Of a stretch of DNA of 64,000 bases, positions 42,546 to 51,218 are shown one piece after another (the stretch's first letter is position 1; each line of letters starts with the position of its first letter). This DNA is from Phaeobacter gallaeciensis DSM 26640 (GTDB taxonomy: Bacteria; Pseudomonadota; Alphaproteobacteria; Rhodobacterales; Rhodobacteraceae). The stretch spans positions 2,673,001 to 2,737,000 of the forward strand of contig NC_023137.1 of NCBI RefSeq assembly GCF_000511385.1, written 5' to 3'. The notes under the pieces are model-generated. The model ran no database searches and was not told the origin of the DNA. It was given only the letters and a program-made list of their open reading frames with translations. A program made the translations under genes and the position numbers.

Positions 42546-43694
42546 TCACTTGACCGAGCCTGCAAGGAGGCCACGGACGAGGTATTTCTGCATCGCGAAA
42601 AAGACGGCGAGCGGCACCGCAATCGAGACGAAGGCGGAGGTTGCGAGGATTTCCCAATTGCCGCCACGGGTGCCCAGCAGCTCAACAATCTGCTTGGTCA
42701 TCACCGTGGTTTCTCCGGTCGCGTCGATCAGGAACACCATCGCCACCAGAAGGTCGTTCCAGGTCCACAGGAACTGGAAGATCGCAAAGGAGGCCAGTGC
42801 CGGGAAGGAGAGCGGCAGGATGATGCGGACAAAGATCATGAAATCCGTAGCGCCATCCACGCGGGCGTTTTCGATGATGTCGCGCGGAATGCCGACCATG
42901 TAGTTGCGCAGGAGGTAAATCGCGAGCGGCAGGCCAAAGCCCGTGTGTGCCATCCAGACGCCGATGTAGCCCTTGCCGATGCCAATCTCATTGTGGAACT
43001 TCAGCAGCGGGATCAGCGCCAATTGCAAGGGTACCACCAACAGGCCGACAATCGCCGCCACCAGAAGGGCGCGGCCCGGAAACTCCATCCACGCAAGCGC
43101 ATAGGCGGCAAAGGCCGCGACGAGGATCGGGATGATGGTGGCCGGGATGGTGACGGTCAGCGTGTTGAAAAACGCCTTTGCCATATTGTCTGTCGCATTG
43201 CCGGACACCAGCACGGTCTCATAATTTTCCAGCGTGAATTCCGGTGGCACGGTTGCCGTGACGAACACGCGGGGGCCGCGTTTGCCACTGATTTCCTCGG
43301 TGCTTTCAAGCCGGTAGGCGCCATCTTCGGTGACTGTCAGGGTGCCACCACGGCGCAGCTCTGCCGTTTCACCGGGCTGGTAAGCGGCGGGTTCGCGTGC
43401 CGAGGTGCCCCAGGCGGAGATCTCGCTCTCGGTGCCTTCGGCAAAGAGACGCCCCTCGATCACATAGAGATCGCCCTCCTGCACCTGTGCGCTCGGCGGA
43501 TCGGTGCGCAGGGTCAGGTTCTGCTCACTCGGGAACATCGCGCGCCACCAGCCGCTGGTTGCGATCTGGTCAGAGGTGCGGAAGGAGGACACCAACAGAC
43601 CCAGCGTCGGGAACAGCCACAGCCCCACCAACAGCACCACAGACAGGCGCAAGGCCCAGATCAGCGCAGGTTTTTCTCCGGCAATCATATTCAT
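42546..43694 (-). CDS. aglG: Alpha-glucoside ABC transporter permease AglG
   Basis: A 382-residue inner-membrane permease of the MalG type. After the first membrane helix (residues 11-33) there is a periplasmic insertion of about 100 residues rich in charged amino acids and strand-like repeats, absent from MalG but usual for AglG. Four to five helices follow, with the EAA loop ENARVDGATDFMIFVRIILPLS near residue 275. It starts 10 bases after aglF and pairs with AglF as the heterodimeric channel. Confidence 0.88.
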   Translation of the reverse strand: MNMIAGEKPALIWALRLSVVLLVGLWLFPTLGLLVSSFRTSDQIATSGWWRAMFPSEQNLTLRTDPPSAQVQEGDLYVIEGRLFAEGTESEISAWGTSAREPAAYQPGETAELRRGGTLTVTEDGAYRLESTEEISGKRGPRVFVTATVPPEFTLENYETVLVSGNATDNMAKAFFNTLTVTIPATIIPILVAAFAAYALAWMEFPGRALLVAAIVGLLVVPLQLALIPLLKFHNEIGIGKGYIGVWMAHTGFGLPLAIYLLRNYMVGIPRDIIENARVDGATDFMIFVRIILPLSFPALASFAIFQFLWTWNDLLVAMVFLIDATGETTVMTKQIVELLGTRGGNWEILATSAFVSIAVPLAVFFAMQKYLVRGLLAGSVK

Positions 43695-43704
43695 CGCGGT
43701 CTCC

Positions 43705-44712
43705 TCAGCGCATTTCGCGGCGGGCGTTGTAGACGTTCCAGACCAGGATCGGCAGCACCAGCAGCATGATGACCATGGCGCTGGCAGAGCCGACGCCCCA
43801 GTCATTGGCACGGAACAGTTTGTCGTACATGTAATTGGCCAGAACCTGCGTCTCCCACTGGCCGTTGGTCATGGCAAAGACGATGTCAAAGACCTTCAGA
43901 ACGACGATGGTGATGGTGGTCCAGACCACAACGATGGTGTCCATGATCTGTGGCACTTTGATCTTGAAGAAGATCTGAAACGGTCCGGCCCCATCCACGA
44001 TGGCCGCCTCCACGGTTTCTTCGGGAATGCCGCGCAGGGCTGCCGACAGGATCACCATGGCAAAACCTGTCTGGATCCAGATCAGCACCATCATCAGAAA
44101 GAAGCTGTTCCAGAACGGGATTGTCAGCCACTGCATTGGTGCGTCGCCGCCGAGGTAGATGTAGACCGCATTCAAGACGCCGATCTGGTCGGTGCCTTCG
44201 GGGCGGGCGTCATAGACCAGTTTCCAGATCACCGCGGCGCCAACAAAGGAAATCGCCATCGGCATGAAGATCAGAGATTTTGCGATATTGCCCCAGACCA
44301 GCCGGTCCGTCAGCTGCGCCGCCAGCAAGCCAAAGGCGGTTGAGGCCGCAGGCACAACGAGGAGCCACAGGAAGTTGTTCTGAAGCGCCTCCCAGAATTT
44401 GGCCTCTGCCAGCATCTGCTGGTAGTTGGCAAGGCCAACAAATTCCGACCCGCCCCCGGGCACACGTTCGGTCACCGACAGGCGCAGGGTTTCGACCACC
44501 GGATAGGCCAGGTAAAGCCCCAACGCGAGCAATGCGGGCAAGAGGAACAGCCAGGGCCGGATCATATTGGCGCGGCGGATGTTGCGGGCAATATGCACGC
44601 CCCGCGCTGGAAAGATCACCCGGTCCAGCACCAGATTGGAAAAGTAGAAATAGCCGACACATCCCCCGACGCCAAAGGCGATGGTCAAGAGGCCCTGAAT
44701 GGCTGGATGCAT
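43705..44712 (-). CDS. aglF: Alpha-glucoside ABC transporter permease AglF
   Basis: A 335-residue inner-membrane permease of the MalF type. An N-terminal helix (5-30) precedes a second (50-68) and the transport core; the EAA loop is PEETVEAAIVDGAGPFQIFFKIKVP near residue 225. FVGLANYQQMLAEAKFW near 90 resembles MalF/UgpA proteins. A 144-base spacer with a stem-loop separates it from aglE. Confidence 0.88.
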   Translation of the reverse strand: MHPAIQGLLTIAFGVGGCVGYFYFSNLVLDRVIFPARGVHIARNIRRANMIRPWLFLLPALLALGLYLAYPVVETLRLSVTERVPGGGSEFVGLANYQQMLAEAKFWEALQNNFLWLLVVPAASTAFGLLAAQLTDRLVWGNIAKSLIFMPMAISFVGAAVIWKLVYDARPEGTDQIGVLNAVYIYLGGDAPMQWLTIPFWNSFFLMMVLIWIQTGFAMVILSAALRGIPEETVEAAIVDGAGPFQIFFKIKVPQIMDTIVVVWTTITIVVLKVFDIVFAMTNGQWETQVLANYMYDKLFRANDWGVGSASAMVIMLLVLPILVWNVYNARREMR

Positions 44713-44821
44713 GGGATATCTCCCTTTTGGGGTGCGTTGTGGATAGCGGACCCTGATCAGGCGGGCGCACCACGGTCCAACGCGGGCGCACTGATCACGG
44801 GGAAGGACAATGGAAAAGGCC

Positions 44822-44846
44822 GGGCCGACGCGCCGGGGGTCGGCCC
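44822..44846 (-). other. Intercistronic stem-loop between aglE and aglF
   Basis: GGGCCGAC (44822-44829) pairs with GTCGGCCC (44839-44846) around a 9-base loop, 10 bases after the aglE stop on the minus strand. It probably protects the aglE message or lowers permease expression relative to the binding protein. Confidence 0.6.
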
Positions 44847-44856
44847 TAGAGCGATC

Positions 44857-46209
44857 TTACTTCAGAGCATCCCAGGAGGACTGGATCTCGGCTGCGACCT
44901 CTTCCGCGGGGGTGCCGCCGGCATAGCCGACCATACCGGTCCAGAAGGAGCCCGCACCGACACCACCCGGCATCAAATCTGATGCATCAAAGCGGAAGGT
45001 ATCGGCAGACAGGAGAATCTCCCCCATCTTCTTCAGCGTATCGGTGGCATAGACATCGGTGTTCACGCCCTTATGCGGGGTCAGGAAGCCCTGCTGCGCC
45101 ATCCAGACCTCATGTCCGATGGGGGATTTCAGGAACTCCATCAGCGCGCGTGCGCCTTTGCTGTCATTGGTGATCGACCACAGGGTACCTGCGCCGAGAA
45201 CCGGGCTGCCCAGATCCTTTTCCGCATAGGCCGGGAAGTAGAAGAAATCTGCATCCAGCCCCACTTCTGTCCCCTCCGGGAAGAAGGCCGGGATGAACGA
45301 CGCCTGACGATGCATCAGACACTGCGGCGGGCTGGCGAACAGGCCTTTGGGGCTATCGCGGAAGTCGGTGGAGGCCACCGCCCCTGCACCGCCGGAGACG
45401 TAATCGTCATTGCGGGCGAAATATCCGAATTCCTCGATGGCATTCACAACACGCGGATCGGTGAAAGGAATTTCATTCGATACCCACTGGTCATAAACGC
45501 CCGGATCCTGCGTGCGCAGCATCATGTCCTCAACCCAGTCGGTTGCAGGCCAGCCAGTGGCACCACCAGATCCCAGACCGATGCACCAAGGCGTGTTGCC
45601 ATCGGCGACCATCTGATCGGTCAGCGTCTTCAGCTCCTCCATCGACTGGGGAATGTCGTATCCGAAATCTTCAAAGGTTTCAGGTACGTACCAGACAAGA
45701 GACTTCACATCGACCTTGTAGAACAGGCCAAAGACATCGTCATTGCCGTCCGGCCCCGTGAAGGTACTGAGATCAACCCAGGAATCGCCGGCGGCATAGT
45801 TTTCACGGACCCAGTCTGCGGTCTCGCTGCCCAGGGGCGCGATGAATCCGCGCGCGGCCATGTCGGACACAAGTCCCGGCTGTGGGAAAACGGCGACGTT
45901 GGGCGCGGAGCCTGCCTCCGCATCGACCACGATCTGCTGTTCAAAACTGTCCGAGCCAGTGTAACGCACGTCCGCACCGGTAGCTTCAGCGAAATACGCG
46001 AGCACCTTTTCGACGACCTCCTGATCCGGGCCAAGCCATGGGCCAAAGACTGTGACCTGCTCCCCCGACAGATCGGTTGCCTTCAGCGCCTCGAAGCTCT
46101 CCCAGTTAAACTCTCCCTCGCCGACCGGAAAGGTCAGCGCGCCTTCGGCCTGCGCAAGACCAGCAGACAGAGCCAGGACGCCGGCTGCCGCCAAAAGACT
46201 GCGTTTCAT
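44857..46209 (-). CDS. aglE: Alpha-glucoside ABC transporter substrate-binding protein AglE
   Basis: A 450-residue periplasmic binding protein. The signal peptide MKRSLLAAAGVLALSAGLAQ ends at AQA. The mature protein is of the type 1 sugar-binding group, with VTVFGPWLGPDQEVVEKVLA near residue 50 and a long lobe containing GLGSGGATGWPATDWVEDM near 225. GGAGGAGAT precedes the ATG at 46209. It leads aglEFGAK, whose promoter carries an AglR operator. Confidence 0.9.
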   Translation of the reverse strand: MKRSLLAAAGVLALSAGLAQAEGALTFPVGEGEFNWESFEALKATDLSGEQVTVFGPWLGPDQEVVEKVLAYFAEATGADVRYTGSDSFEQQIVVDAEAGSAPNVAVFPQPGLVSDMAARGFIAPLGSETADWVRENYAAGDSWVDLSTFTGPDGNDDVFGLFYKVDVKSLVWYVPETFEDFGYDIPQSMEELKTLTDQMVADGNTPWCIGLGSGGATGWPATDWVEDMMLRTQDPGVYDQWVSNEIPFTDPRVVNAIEEFGYFARNDDYVSGGAGAVASTDFRDSPKGLFASPPQCLMHRQASFIPAFFPEGTEVGLDADFFYFPAYAEKDLGSPVLGAGTLWSITNDSKGARALMEFLKSPIGHEVWMAQQGFLTPHKGVNTDVYATDTLKKMGEILLSADTFRFDASDLMPGGVGAGSFWTGMVGYAGGTPAEEVAAEIQSSWDALK

Positions 46210-46265
46210 AATATCTCCTCCCGAGTGTTCAACGCGCCCGCCGCTTGCCACGACTTCAAAGTTTT

Positions 46266-46277
46266 CAAAGCGCTTTG
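46266..46277. promoter_or_regulatory. AglR operator 1 (aglE side)
   Basis: CAAAGCGCTTTG, a perfect 12-bp palindrome with the central CG of LacI-family sites. It lies about 10 bp past the proposed aglE -10, where a bound repressor would block initiation. An identical copy precedes aglR. Confidence 0.8.
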
Positions 46278-46286
46278 GATTTCAGC

Positions 46287-46315
46287 AAAATCCCGGATTC
46301 GGATGCAACTGTCAA
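46287..46315 (-). promoter_or_regulatory. Candidate aglE promoter
   Basis: On the minus strand a consensus TTGACA (46315-46310) is followed after 17 bp by GATTTT (46292-46287). The -10 is weak, but the position just upstream of operator 1 supports the call. Confidence 0.5.
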
Positions 46316-46359
46316 CAATTTCCCGTCATGTTGCCAAACAACTATAAAAAACATAGGGC

Positions 46360-46389
46360 TTGTCAGCCTATCCCCTGCCCTGCCATAAC
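46360..46389 (+). promoter_or_regulatory. Candidate aglR promoter
   Basis: TTGTCA (46360-46365) and CATAAC (46384-46389) are spaced by 18 bp. The second palindromic operator lies about 44 bp past the -10, so autoregulation by roadblock is possible. Confidence 0.35.
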
Positions 46390-46432
46390 TGCGCAGATGG
46401 CCCGTGATTGCTCTGGTCGCAGACATTGGAAT

Positions 46433-46444
46433 CAAAGCGCTTTG
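46433..46444. promoter_or_regulatory. AglR operator 2 (aglR side)
   Basis: CAAAGCGCTTTG again, identical to operator 1 and 167 bp from it, ending 13 bp before the aglR ATG. Paired sites at this distance could allow looping between both promoters. Confidence 0.75.
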
Positions 46445-46457
46445 GAGTTTTCCGCGA

Positions 46458-47489
46458 ATGAACCTGAAGGAATTGGCCGCATATCTGAACCTGTCGCAGA
46501 CGACAGTGAGCCGTGCGCTCAACGGCTTTCCCGAGGTGAGCGAGGCGACCCGAAAACGCGTGGCAGCCGCGGCCGAGCAACATAACTACCGCCCCAACAC
46601 GCGCGCCAAAGCACTGGCCACAGGGCGCGCGATGGCGATTGGTCACGTGATCCCTCTGTCGTCGCAGCATGAGATGGTGAACCCGATTTTTGGCGACTTC
46701 ATTGCGGGTGCTGGCGAGAGCTACGCCGCGGCTGGCTATGACATGGTGTTGTCACTGGTTGAGGATAAGAAACAGGAGAAAGCCTATCGCGAGATGGCCT
46801 CCAAGCGGAATGTTGACGGCATTGTCCTCCATGCGCCGCGCATGTCGGATCCCCGGATCGGATTGTTGCGTGAAATCGGCCTGCCCTTTGCCGTGCATGG
46901 CCGCGCCTCTGACCTTGCAGGAGAGTACTGCTGGCTCGATGTGAACAACAAAAGCGCCTTTGACCGGGCGACACGGTTTCTCATCGACCTAGGACACCGG
47001 CGGATCTGCCTTGTGAACGGATTAGAGAGCATGGATTTCGCCTGGCGCCGTCGGGCGGGCTATGAATACGCGCTAAAGGCGGCAGGCCTGCCGCTGGATC
47101 CCGCGCTGATGTATGCGGAGGAAATGACCGAGAGCTACGGGTATCGCACCGTTGCGAAAACCCAGGCGATGGCGGATCCGCCCACCGCCTATCTGGTGTC
47201 GTCGATCATCCCCGCCATGGGGGTGCGCCGCGCGATCGAGGATTCAGGTCGCCAGATGGGGCGCGATATCTCGGTGATCACCCATGACGATGATCTGTCC
47301 TATCTGCGCAACGGCGATGAGGTGCCGCAATTCACCGCCACCGTCTCCTCCGTACAGGAGGCAGGCCGCCAACTGGCCAATCTGCTGTTGGACCAGATCC
47401 GCAACCCCGGTCAGCCGCTTCCGACCCGTCTGCTTGAAGCGCAGCTGACCGTTGGCGGCTCCACTGGTCCTGCACCCTCTCCTCGCTGA
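46458..47489 (+). CDS. aglR: LacI family regulator AglR
   Basis: A 343-residue repressor. The helix-turn-helix is at the very N-terminus (MNLKELAAYLNLSQTTVSRA, then LNGFPEVSEATRKRV), followed by a periplasmic-binding-protein-like effector domain. The ATG at 46458 is chosen so that the LacI HTH begins at residue 1. It is divergent from aglE and expected to release its operators when an alpha-glucoside is present. It is followed after 26 bases by the GH1 gene. Confidence 0.88.
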   Translation: MNLKELAAYLNLSQTTVSRALNGFPEVSEATRKRVAAAAEQHNYRPNTRAKALATGRAMAIGHVIPLSSQHEMVNPIFGDFIAGAGESYAAAGYDMVLSLVEDKKQEKAYREMASKRNVDGIVLHAPRMSDPRIGLLREIGLPFAVHGRASDLAGEYCWLDVNNKSAFDRATRFLIDLGHRRICLVNGLESMDFAWRRRAGYEYALKAAGLPLDPALMYAEEMTESYGYRTVAKTQAMADPPTAYLVSSIIPAMGVRRAIEDSGRQMGRDISVITHDDDLSYLRNGDEVPQFTATVSSVQEAGRQLANLLLDQIRNPGQPLPTRLLEAQLTVGGSTGPAPSPR

Positions 47490-47515
47490 TTGATCCCCCC
47501 ACAGGAGCCCTGCCT

Positions 47516-48847
47516 ATGTTCCGCAACAGCCGTGCTGATTTCCCCAAAGGCTTCCTCTTTGGCACCGCCACCTCTGCCTATCAGATCGAAGGTCACGGAT
47601 TTGGCGGCGCGGGGGCCACCCATTGGGACAGTTTCGCCGCAACGCCGGGCAATGTGGTGCGCGCCGAACATGGCCAGTGGGCCTGCGACCACTATCATCG
47701 CTACGCCGAAGATCTTGATCTGGCGGCGGCAGCCGGGTTTGACTGCTACCGGTTTTCGACCAGCTGGGCGCGGGTCCTGCCAGAGGGGCGCGGCGCGCCG
47801 AACCCTGAGGGGCTGGATTTCTATGACCGGCTGACGGATGAGATGCTGGAGCGCGGGTTGAAGCCCTGCGTCACGCTGTATCACTGGGAACTGCCACAGG
47901 CGCTGGCGGATCTGGGCGGCTGGCGCAACGGCGATATCGCCAAATGGTTTGGCGATTATGCCGAGGTTATCATGCGCCGGATCGGTGACCGGATGTATTC
48001 CGCTGCCCCGATCAATGAGCCGTGGTGCGTGGGCTGGCTGTCGCATTTTCTTGGCCATCACGCGCCGGGTCTGAGGGATATCCGCGCCACCGCACGGGCC
48101 ATGCACCATGTGATGCTGGCCCATGGCACCGCCATTCAGGTGATGCGCGCCCTTGGCATGGGCAATCTGGGCGGTGTGTTCAATCTGGAATGGGCCACGC
48201 CCGTTGATGACAGCGCAGCCGCGCAACAGGCCGCCGCGCGCTATGATGCGATCTACAACGGCTTTTTCCTTGGTGGGGCCTTTCACGGGCGTTACCCGGA
48301 TCTGGCGCTGGAAGGGCTGGAGCCGCATCTGCCGCAGGGCTGGCAGGATGATTTTGCCACCATCACCGCGCCCGTCGACTGGTGCGGGATCAACTATTAC
48401 ACCCGCAAGCGGATTGCGCCCGACAGTGGCCCCTGGCCGCACTATGCCGAAGTGGACGGTCCGCTGCCGAAGACACAGATGGGCTGGGAGATCTATCCGC
48501 AGGGGCTTTATGATTTTCTGACGCGGACCGCGCGCGACTATACCCGTGATCTGCCGCTGGTCGTGACGGAAAACGGCATGGCCAATGCGGATGTGGTGAC
48601 GGATGGCACAGTGCAAGACAGCGCCCGCATTGCATTTGTGGACGACCATCTGGACGCCCTACGCCGCGCCATTGCTGACGGGGTGCCGGTGCAGGGCTAC
48701 TTCCTGTGGTCGCTCTTGGACAACTACGAATGGGCGCTTGGCTATGAGAAACGCTTTGGACTGGTGCATGTGGATTTCGACACGCTGAAACGCACGCCCA
48801 AGGCGTCGTACCATGCGCTGCAATCTGCACTATCGGACGCGCTTTAA
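47516..48847 (+). CDS. GH1 family beta-glucosidase
   Basis: A 443-residue TIM-barrel glycosidase. The catalytic acid/base is E168 in INEPW and the nucleophile E352 in VVTENGM. FPKGFLFGTATSAYQIEG at the N-terminus and the C-terminal FLWSLLDNYEWALGYEKRFG are GH1 hallmarks. There is no signal peptide, so it acts in the cytoplasm. It is co-oriented with aglR and probably shares its transcript, which would place a beta-glucosidase under alpha-glucoside control; actual substrate breadth is unknown. It converges with the next gene over 10 bases. Confidence 0.92.
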   Translation: MFRNSRADFPKGFLFGTATSAYQIEGHGFGGAGATHWDSFAATPGNVVRAEHGQWACDHYHRYAEDLDLAAAAGFDCYRFSTSWARVLPEGRGAPNPEGLDFYDRLTDEMLERGLKPCVTLYHWELPQALADLGGWRNGDIAKWFGDYAEVIMRRIGDRMYSAAPINEPWCVGWLSHFLGHHAPGLRDIRATARAMHHVMLAHGTAIQVMRALGMGNLGGVFNLEWATPVDDSAAAQQAAARYDAIYNGFFLGGAFHGRYPDLALEGLEPHLPQGWQDDFATITAPVDWCGINYYTRKRIAPDSGPWPHYAEVDGPLPKTQMGWEIYPQGLYDFLTRTARDYTRDLPLVVTENGMANADVVTDGTVQDSARIAFVDDHLDALRRAIADGVPVQGYFLWSLLDNYEWALGYEKRFGLVHVDFDTLKRTPKASYHALQSALSDAL

Positions 48848-48857
48848 AGGGCTGGCA

Positions 48858-50012
48858 TCACTCCGCCAGCCGCCCTGCCAATCGTTGCAGCATCGTCAGA
48901 CCTTGCGACAGCTGATCCAGCGACAGGTATTCATCTGCCTTATGTGCCTGCGCGATGGAGCCGGGGCCGCAGACAACCACATCCATGCCAAGCTCCTGAA
49001 ACAGCCCTGCCTCGGTGCCAAAAGGCACCAGCTCTGCGGCGTTGCTGCCCAGCAGCTCCGCCATGAGTTCGCGCGCCTCGTTTTGGGTGGTGGGGATGAG
49101 CCCGGCCACCTCGCCCACCACCTCGGTCTCGATGCTGGCCTCCGGGTAGATCGCCTGCATCGCGGGCAAGAGCGTGTCGCGGCAATAGCGCGCCATCGTG
49201 TCCTTCACATGATCCGCATCCGAGGGCTGCACCGGCCGCATTTCCCAATCCACCTGCGCCTTTGACGCGATGACGTTATGGGCGCTGCCGCCGTTGAGGG
49301 CGCCAATGTTCAGCGTTGTCCAGGGTGGATCAAAGCGGCTGTCCGGTGGGGTACGCTGTTGCAGGTCGCCACGCAGATCCAGCAGACGGCTCACATAACG
49401 GGCGGCATATTCCACCGCATTGACGCCCCGGCCCGGATCGGAGCCGTGCCCCTCAAGCCCTTGAAACCTTGTGCTGTATTCGTGGCAACCTTTGTGCCCT
49501 TCGACAACGCGCATGCTGGTGGGTTCGCCGATGAGCGCCAGTCGTGGTTTCAACCCGCGCTCGCGCAGGGCCTGCACCAGATGACCGGCACCAATGCAGC
49601 CTACCTCCTCATCATAGGTGAAGGCGAAATGGATGGGGCGGGGGCTGATCTGCGCGGCGAACTCTGGCGCCATGGCAAGTGTCGCGGCAATAAACCCCTT
49701 CATGTCGCAGGTGCCCCGCCCATAGAGCCGCCCGTCCCGCTCCACCATTGCAAAAGGATCGCTGCTCCAGTCCTGATCGGTCACCGGCACCACATCGCTG
49801 TGGCCCGACAGCACGATCCCACCATCGGTTTCAGGGCCAAGCGTGGCAAAGAGATTTGCCTTCTGCCCGCTGGCATCAAACATCACATCCACCCGTGCGC
49901 CGCAATCCTCTAGCCGATTGGCCAGATAGGCAATCATCTCCAGATTGCTGTCGGCTGAGGCCGTGGGGAAAGCGATGAGATCGGAGAGGATCCGGGTGGT
50001 GTGCTCTATCAC
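48858..50012 (-). CDS. M20 family deacetylase (ArgE/acetylornithine deacetylase-like)
   Basis: A 384-residue metal-dependent amidohydrolase. Metal ligands are visible at H71 and D73 (LSGHSDVV), D in YGRGTCDMKGF near 105, and the catalytic Glu in DEEVGC near 136. The best family label is ArgE, acetylornithine deacetylase. A GTG start lies 4 bases after the M24 gene with AAGGA upstream. Its neighbours are a DoeA-like hydrolase and an aminotransferase, not arginine genes, so the true substrate may be another N-acyl diamino acid. Confidence 0.85.
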   Translation of the reverse strand: MIEHTTRILSDLIAFPTASADSNLEMIAYLANRLEDCGARVDVMFDASGQKANLFATLGPETDGGIVLSGHSDVVPVTDQDWSSDPFAMVERDGRLYGRGTCDMKGFIAATLAMAPEFAAQISPRPIHFAFTYDEEVGCIGAGHLVQALRERGLKPRLALIGEPTSMRVVEGHKGCHEYSTRFQGLEGHGSDPGRGVNAVEYAARYVSRLLDLRGDLQQRTPPDSRFDPPWTTLNIGALNGGSAHNVIASKAQVDWEMRPVQPSDADHVKDTMARYCRDTLLPAMQAIYPEASIETEVVGEVAGLIPTTQNEARELMAELLGSNAAELVPFGTEAGLFQELGMDVVVCGPGSIAQAHKADEYLSLDQLSQGLTMLQRLAGRLAE

Positions 50013-50016
50013 CGGC

Positions 50017-51201
50017 TCAGTCCTTCACAAACAATTTGCGCTCCACGGTGCAGAGCGGCTCGGCAGCGCCTGTGTCGCGGATCAGTAAGGTTTCGGTGGT
50101 TTCCAGCCCCCATGTGTCCATCCAGAGGGCCGGCATGAAGTGGAAGACCATACCCGGTTGCAGTACAGTTGTGTCTTCACTGCGGATGGAGGCCGTGCGC
50201 TCCCCCCAGTCAGGTGGATAGGAGAGGCCAACCGGGTAGCCCATTCGGCCCGAACGCTCGATCCCGTGTTTGGCCATTACGGCCATAAAAGCATCCGCGA
50301 TATCGCAGGTGCGATTGCCCGCGCGCGCGGCCTCTATTCCGGCGGCAATCCCTTCGATCTGGGCCGCCTCGATCCGCACGATATCTTCCGACGGGGTGCC
50401 CAGAAACACCGTACGTGACAGCGGCGCGTGGTAGCGGCGATAGCAGCCGGAGAGTTCAAAGAAGGTTGCTTCGCCCGCGCGCATGGACGTGCCATCCCAG
50501 GTGAGATGAGCCGCTGTCGCATCCAGCCCAGAGGGGGTCAGCGGCACAATGGCCGGGTAATCCCCCCAGTCGTCATCCACCCCGGTCACTCCGGCATGCA
50601 GGATATCGGCCACCAGATCGTTTTTACGCACGCCCGGTGCAGCCCGTTCGATGGCAGTCTGGATCACCTTATCGGTGATCCGCGCGGCCTTGCGCATAAA
50701 GCTGATCTCGGCATCGGATTTCACAAGCCGCTGCCAATTGACCAACGCGGTGGCATCTACCAAACCCGCCTGCGGAAGCTCTGCCGTCAATACGGCATGA
50801 GCCTTTGCAGAGTAGTAGTAATTCTCCATCTCAACACCGATCCGGGCGCGGTCAAGCCCGAGAGCGCTCAGATGCTCGGCAAGATCCTGCATCGGGTGGT
50901 GGTCGCTTGACTGGACATAGTAGTCGCCGTAGCCCAGCAGCCTGTCCTGCGCCATCCAGCAGGTGCGGCGGGCGCCCATCATATCCATGTACCGCCCCCA
51001 CCAGATCGGATCGCCGTCTTTCGGGATGATCACCCCCTGATGCACGTAGAACGACCAGCCATCGTAGCCGGTAAGCCAGGCCTGATTGGACGGATCCGTA
51101 ACAAAGAGCGCATCCAGCCCCGCAGCCGCCATTGCGGCCCGGGTCTTTGCCAATCGTCGTTGATATTCGGAGTGTTCAAACGGGATATTCAAATCTGTCA
51201 T
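50017..51201 (-). CDS. DoeA/EutD-like M24 family hydrolase (ectoine hydrolase-type)
   Basis: A 394-residue pita-bread-fold protein. NQAWLTGYDGWSFYVHQGV near residue 38, DYYVQSSDHHPMQDLAEHL near 93, GYPVGLSYPPDWGERTASIR near 318 and a C-terminal RKLFVKD resemble, from memory, ectoine hydrolases DoeA/EutD more than Xaa-Pro peptidases. The second metal-binding Asp of the M24 pair is absent (RYHAPLSRT where peptidases have SDxTRT), as in creatinase-like members. DoeA opens the ectoine ring to N-acetyl-diaminobutyrate. No ectoine TRAP system (uehABC) or DoeB is adjacent, so the substrate is uncertain. Confidence 0.78.
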   Translation of the reverse strand: MTDLNIPFEHSEYQRRLAKTRAAMAAAGLDALFVTDPSNQAWLTGYDGWSFYVHQGVIIPKDGDPIWWGRYMDMMGARRTCWMAQDRLLGYGDYYVQSSDHHPMQDLAEHLSALGLDRARIGVEMENYYYSAKAHAVLTAELPQAGLVDATALVNWQRLVKSDAEISFMRKAARITDKVIQTAIERAAPGVRKNDLVADILHAGVTGVDDDWGDYPAIVPLTPSGLDATAAHLTWDGTSMRAGEATFFELSGCYRRYHAPLSRTVFLGTPSEDIVRIEAAQIEGIAAGIEAARAGNRTCDIADAFMAVMAKHGIERSGRMGYPVGLSYPPDWGERTASIRSEDTTVLQPGMVFHFMPALWMDTWGLETTETLLIRDTGAAEPLCTVERKLFVKD

Positions 51202-51218
51202 CTCGCCGCCTCCTCTCG

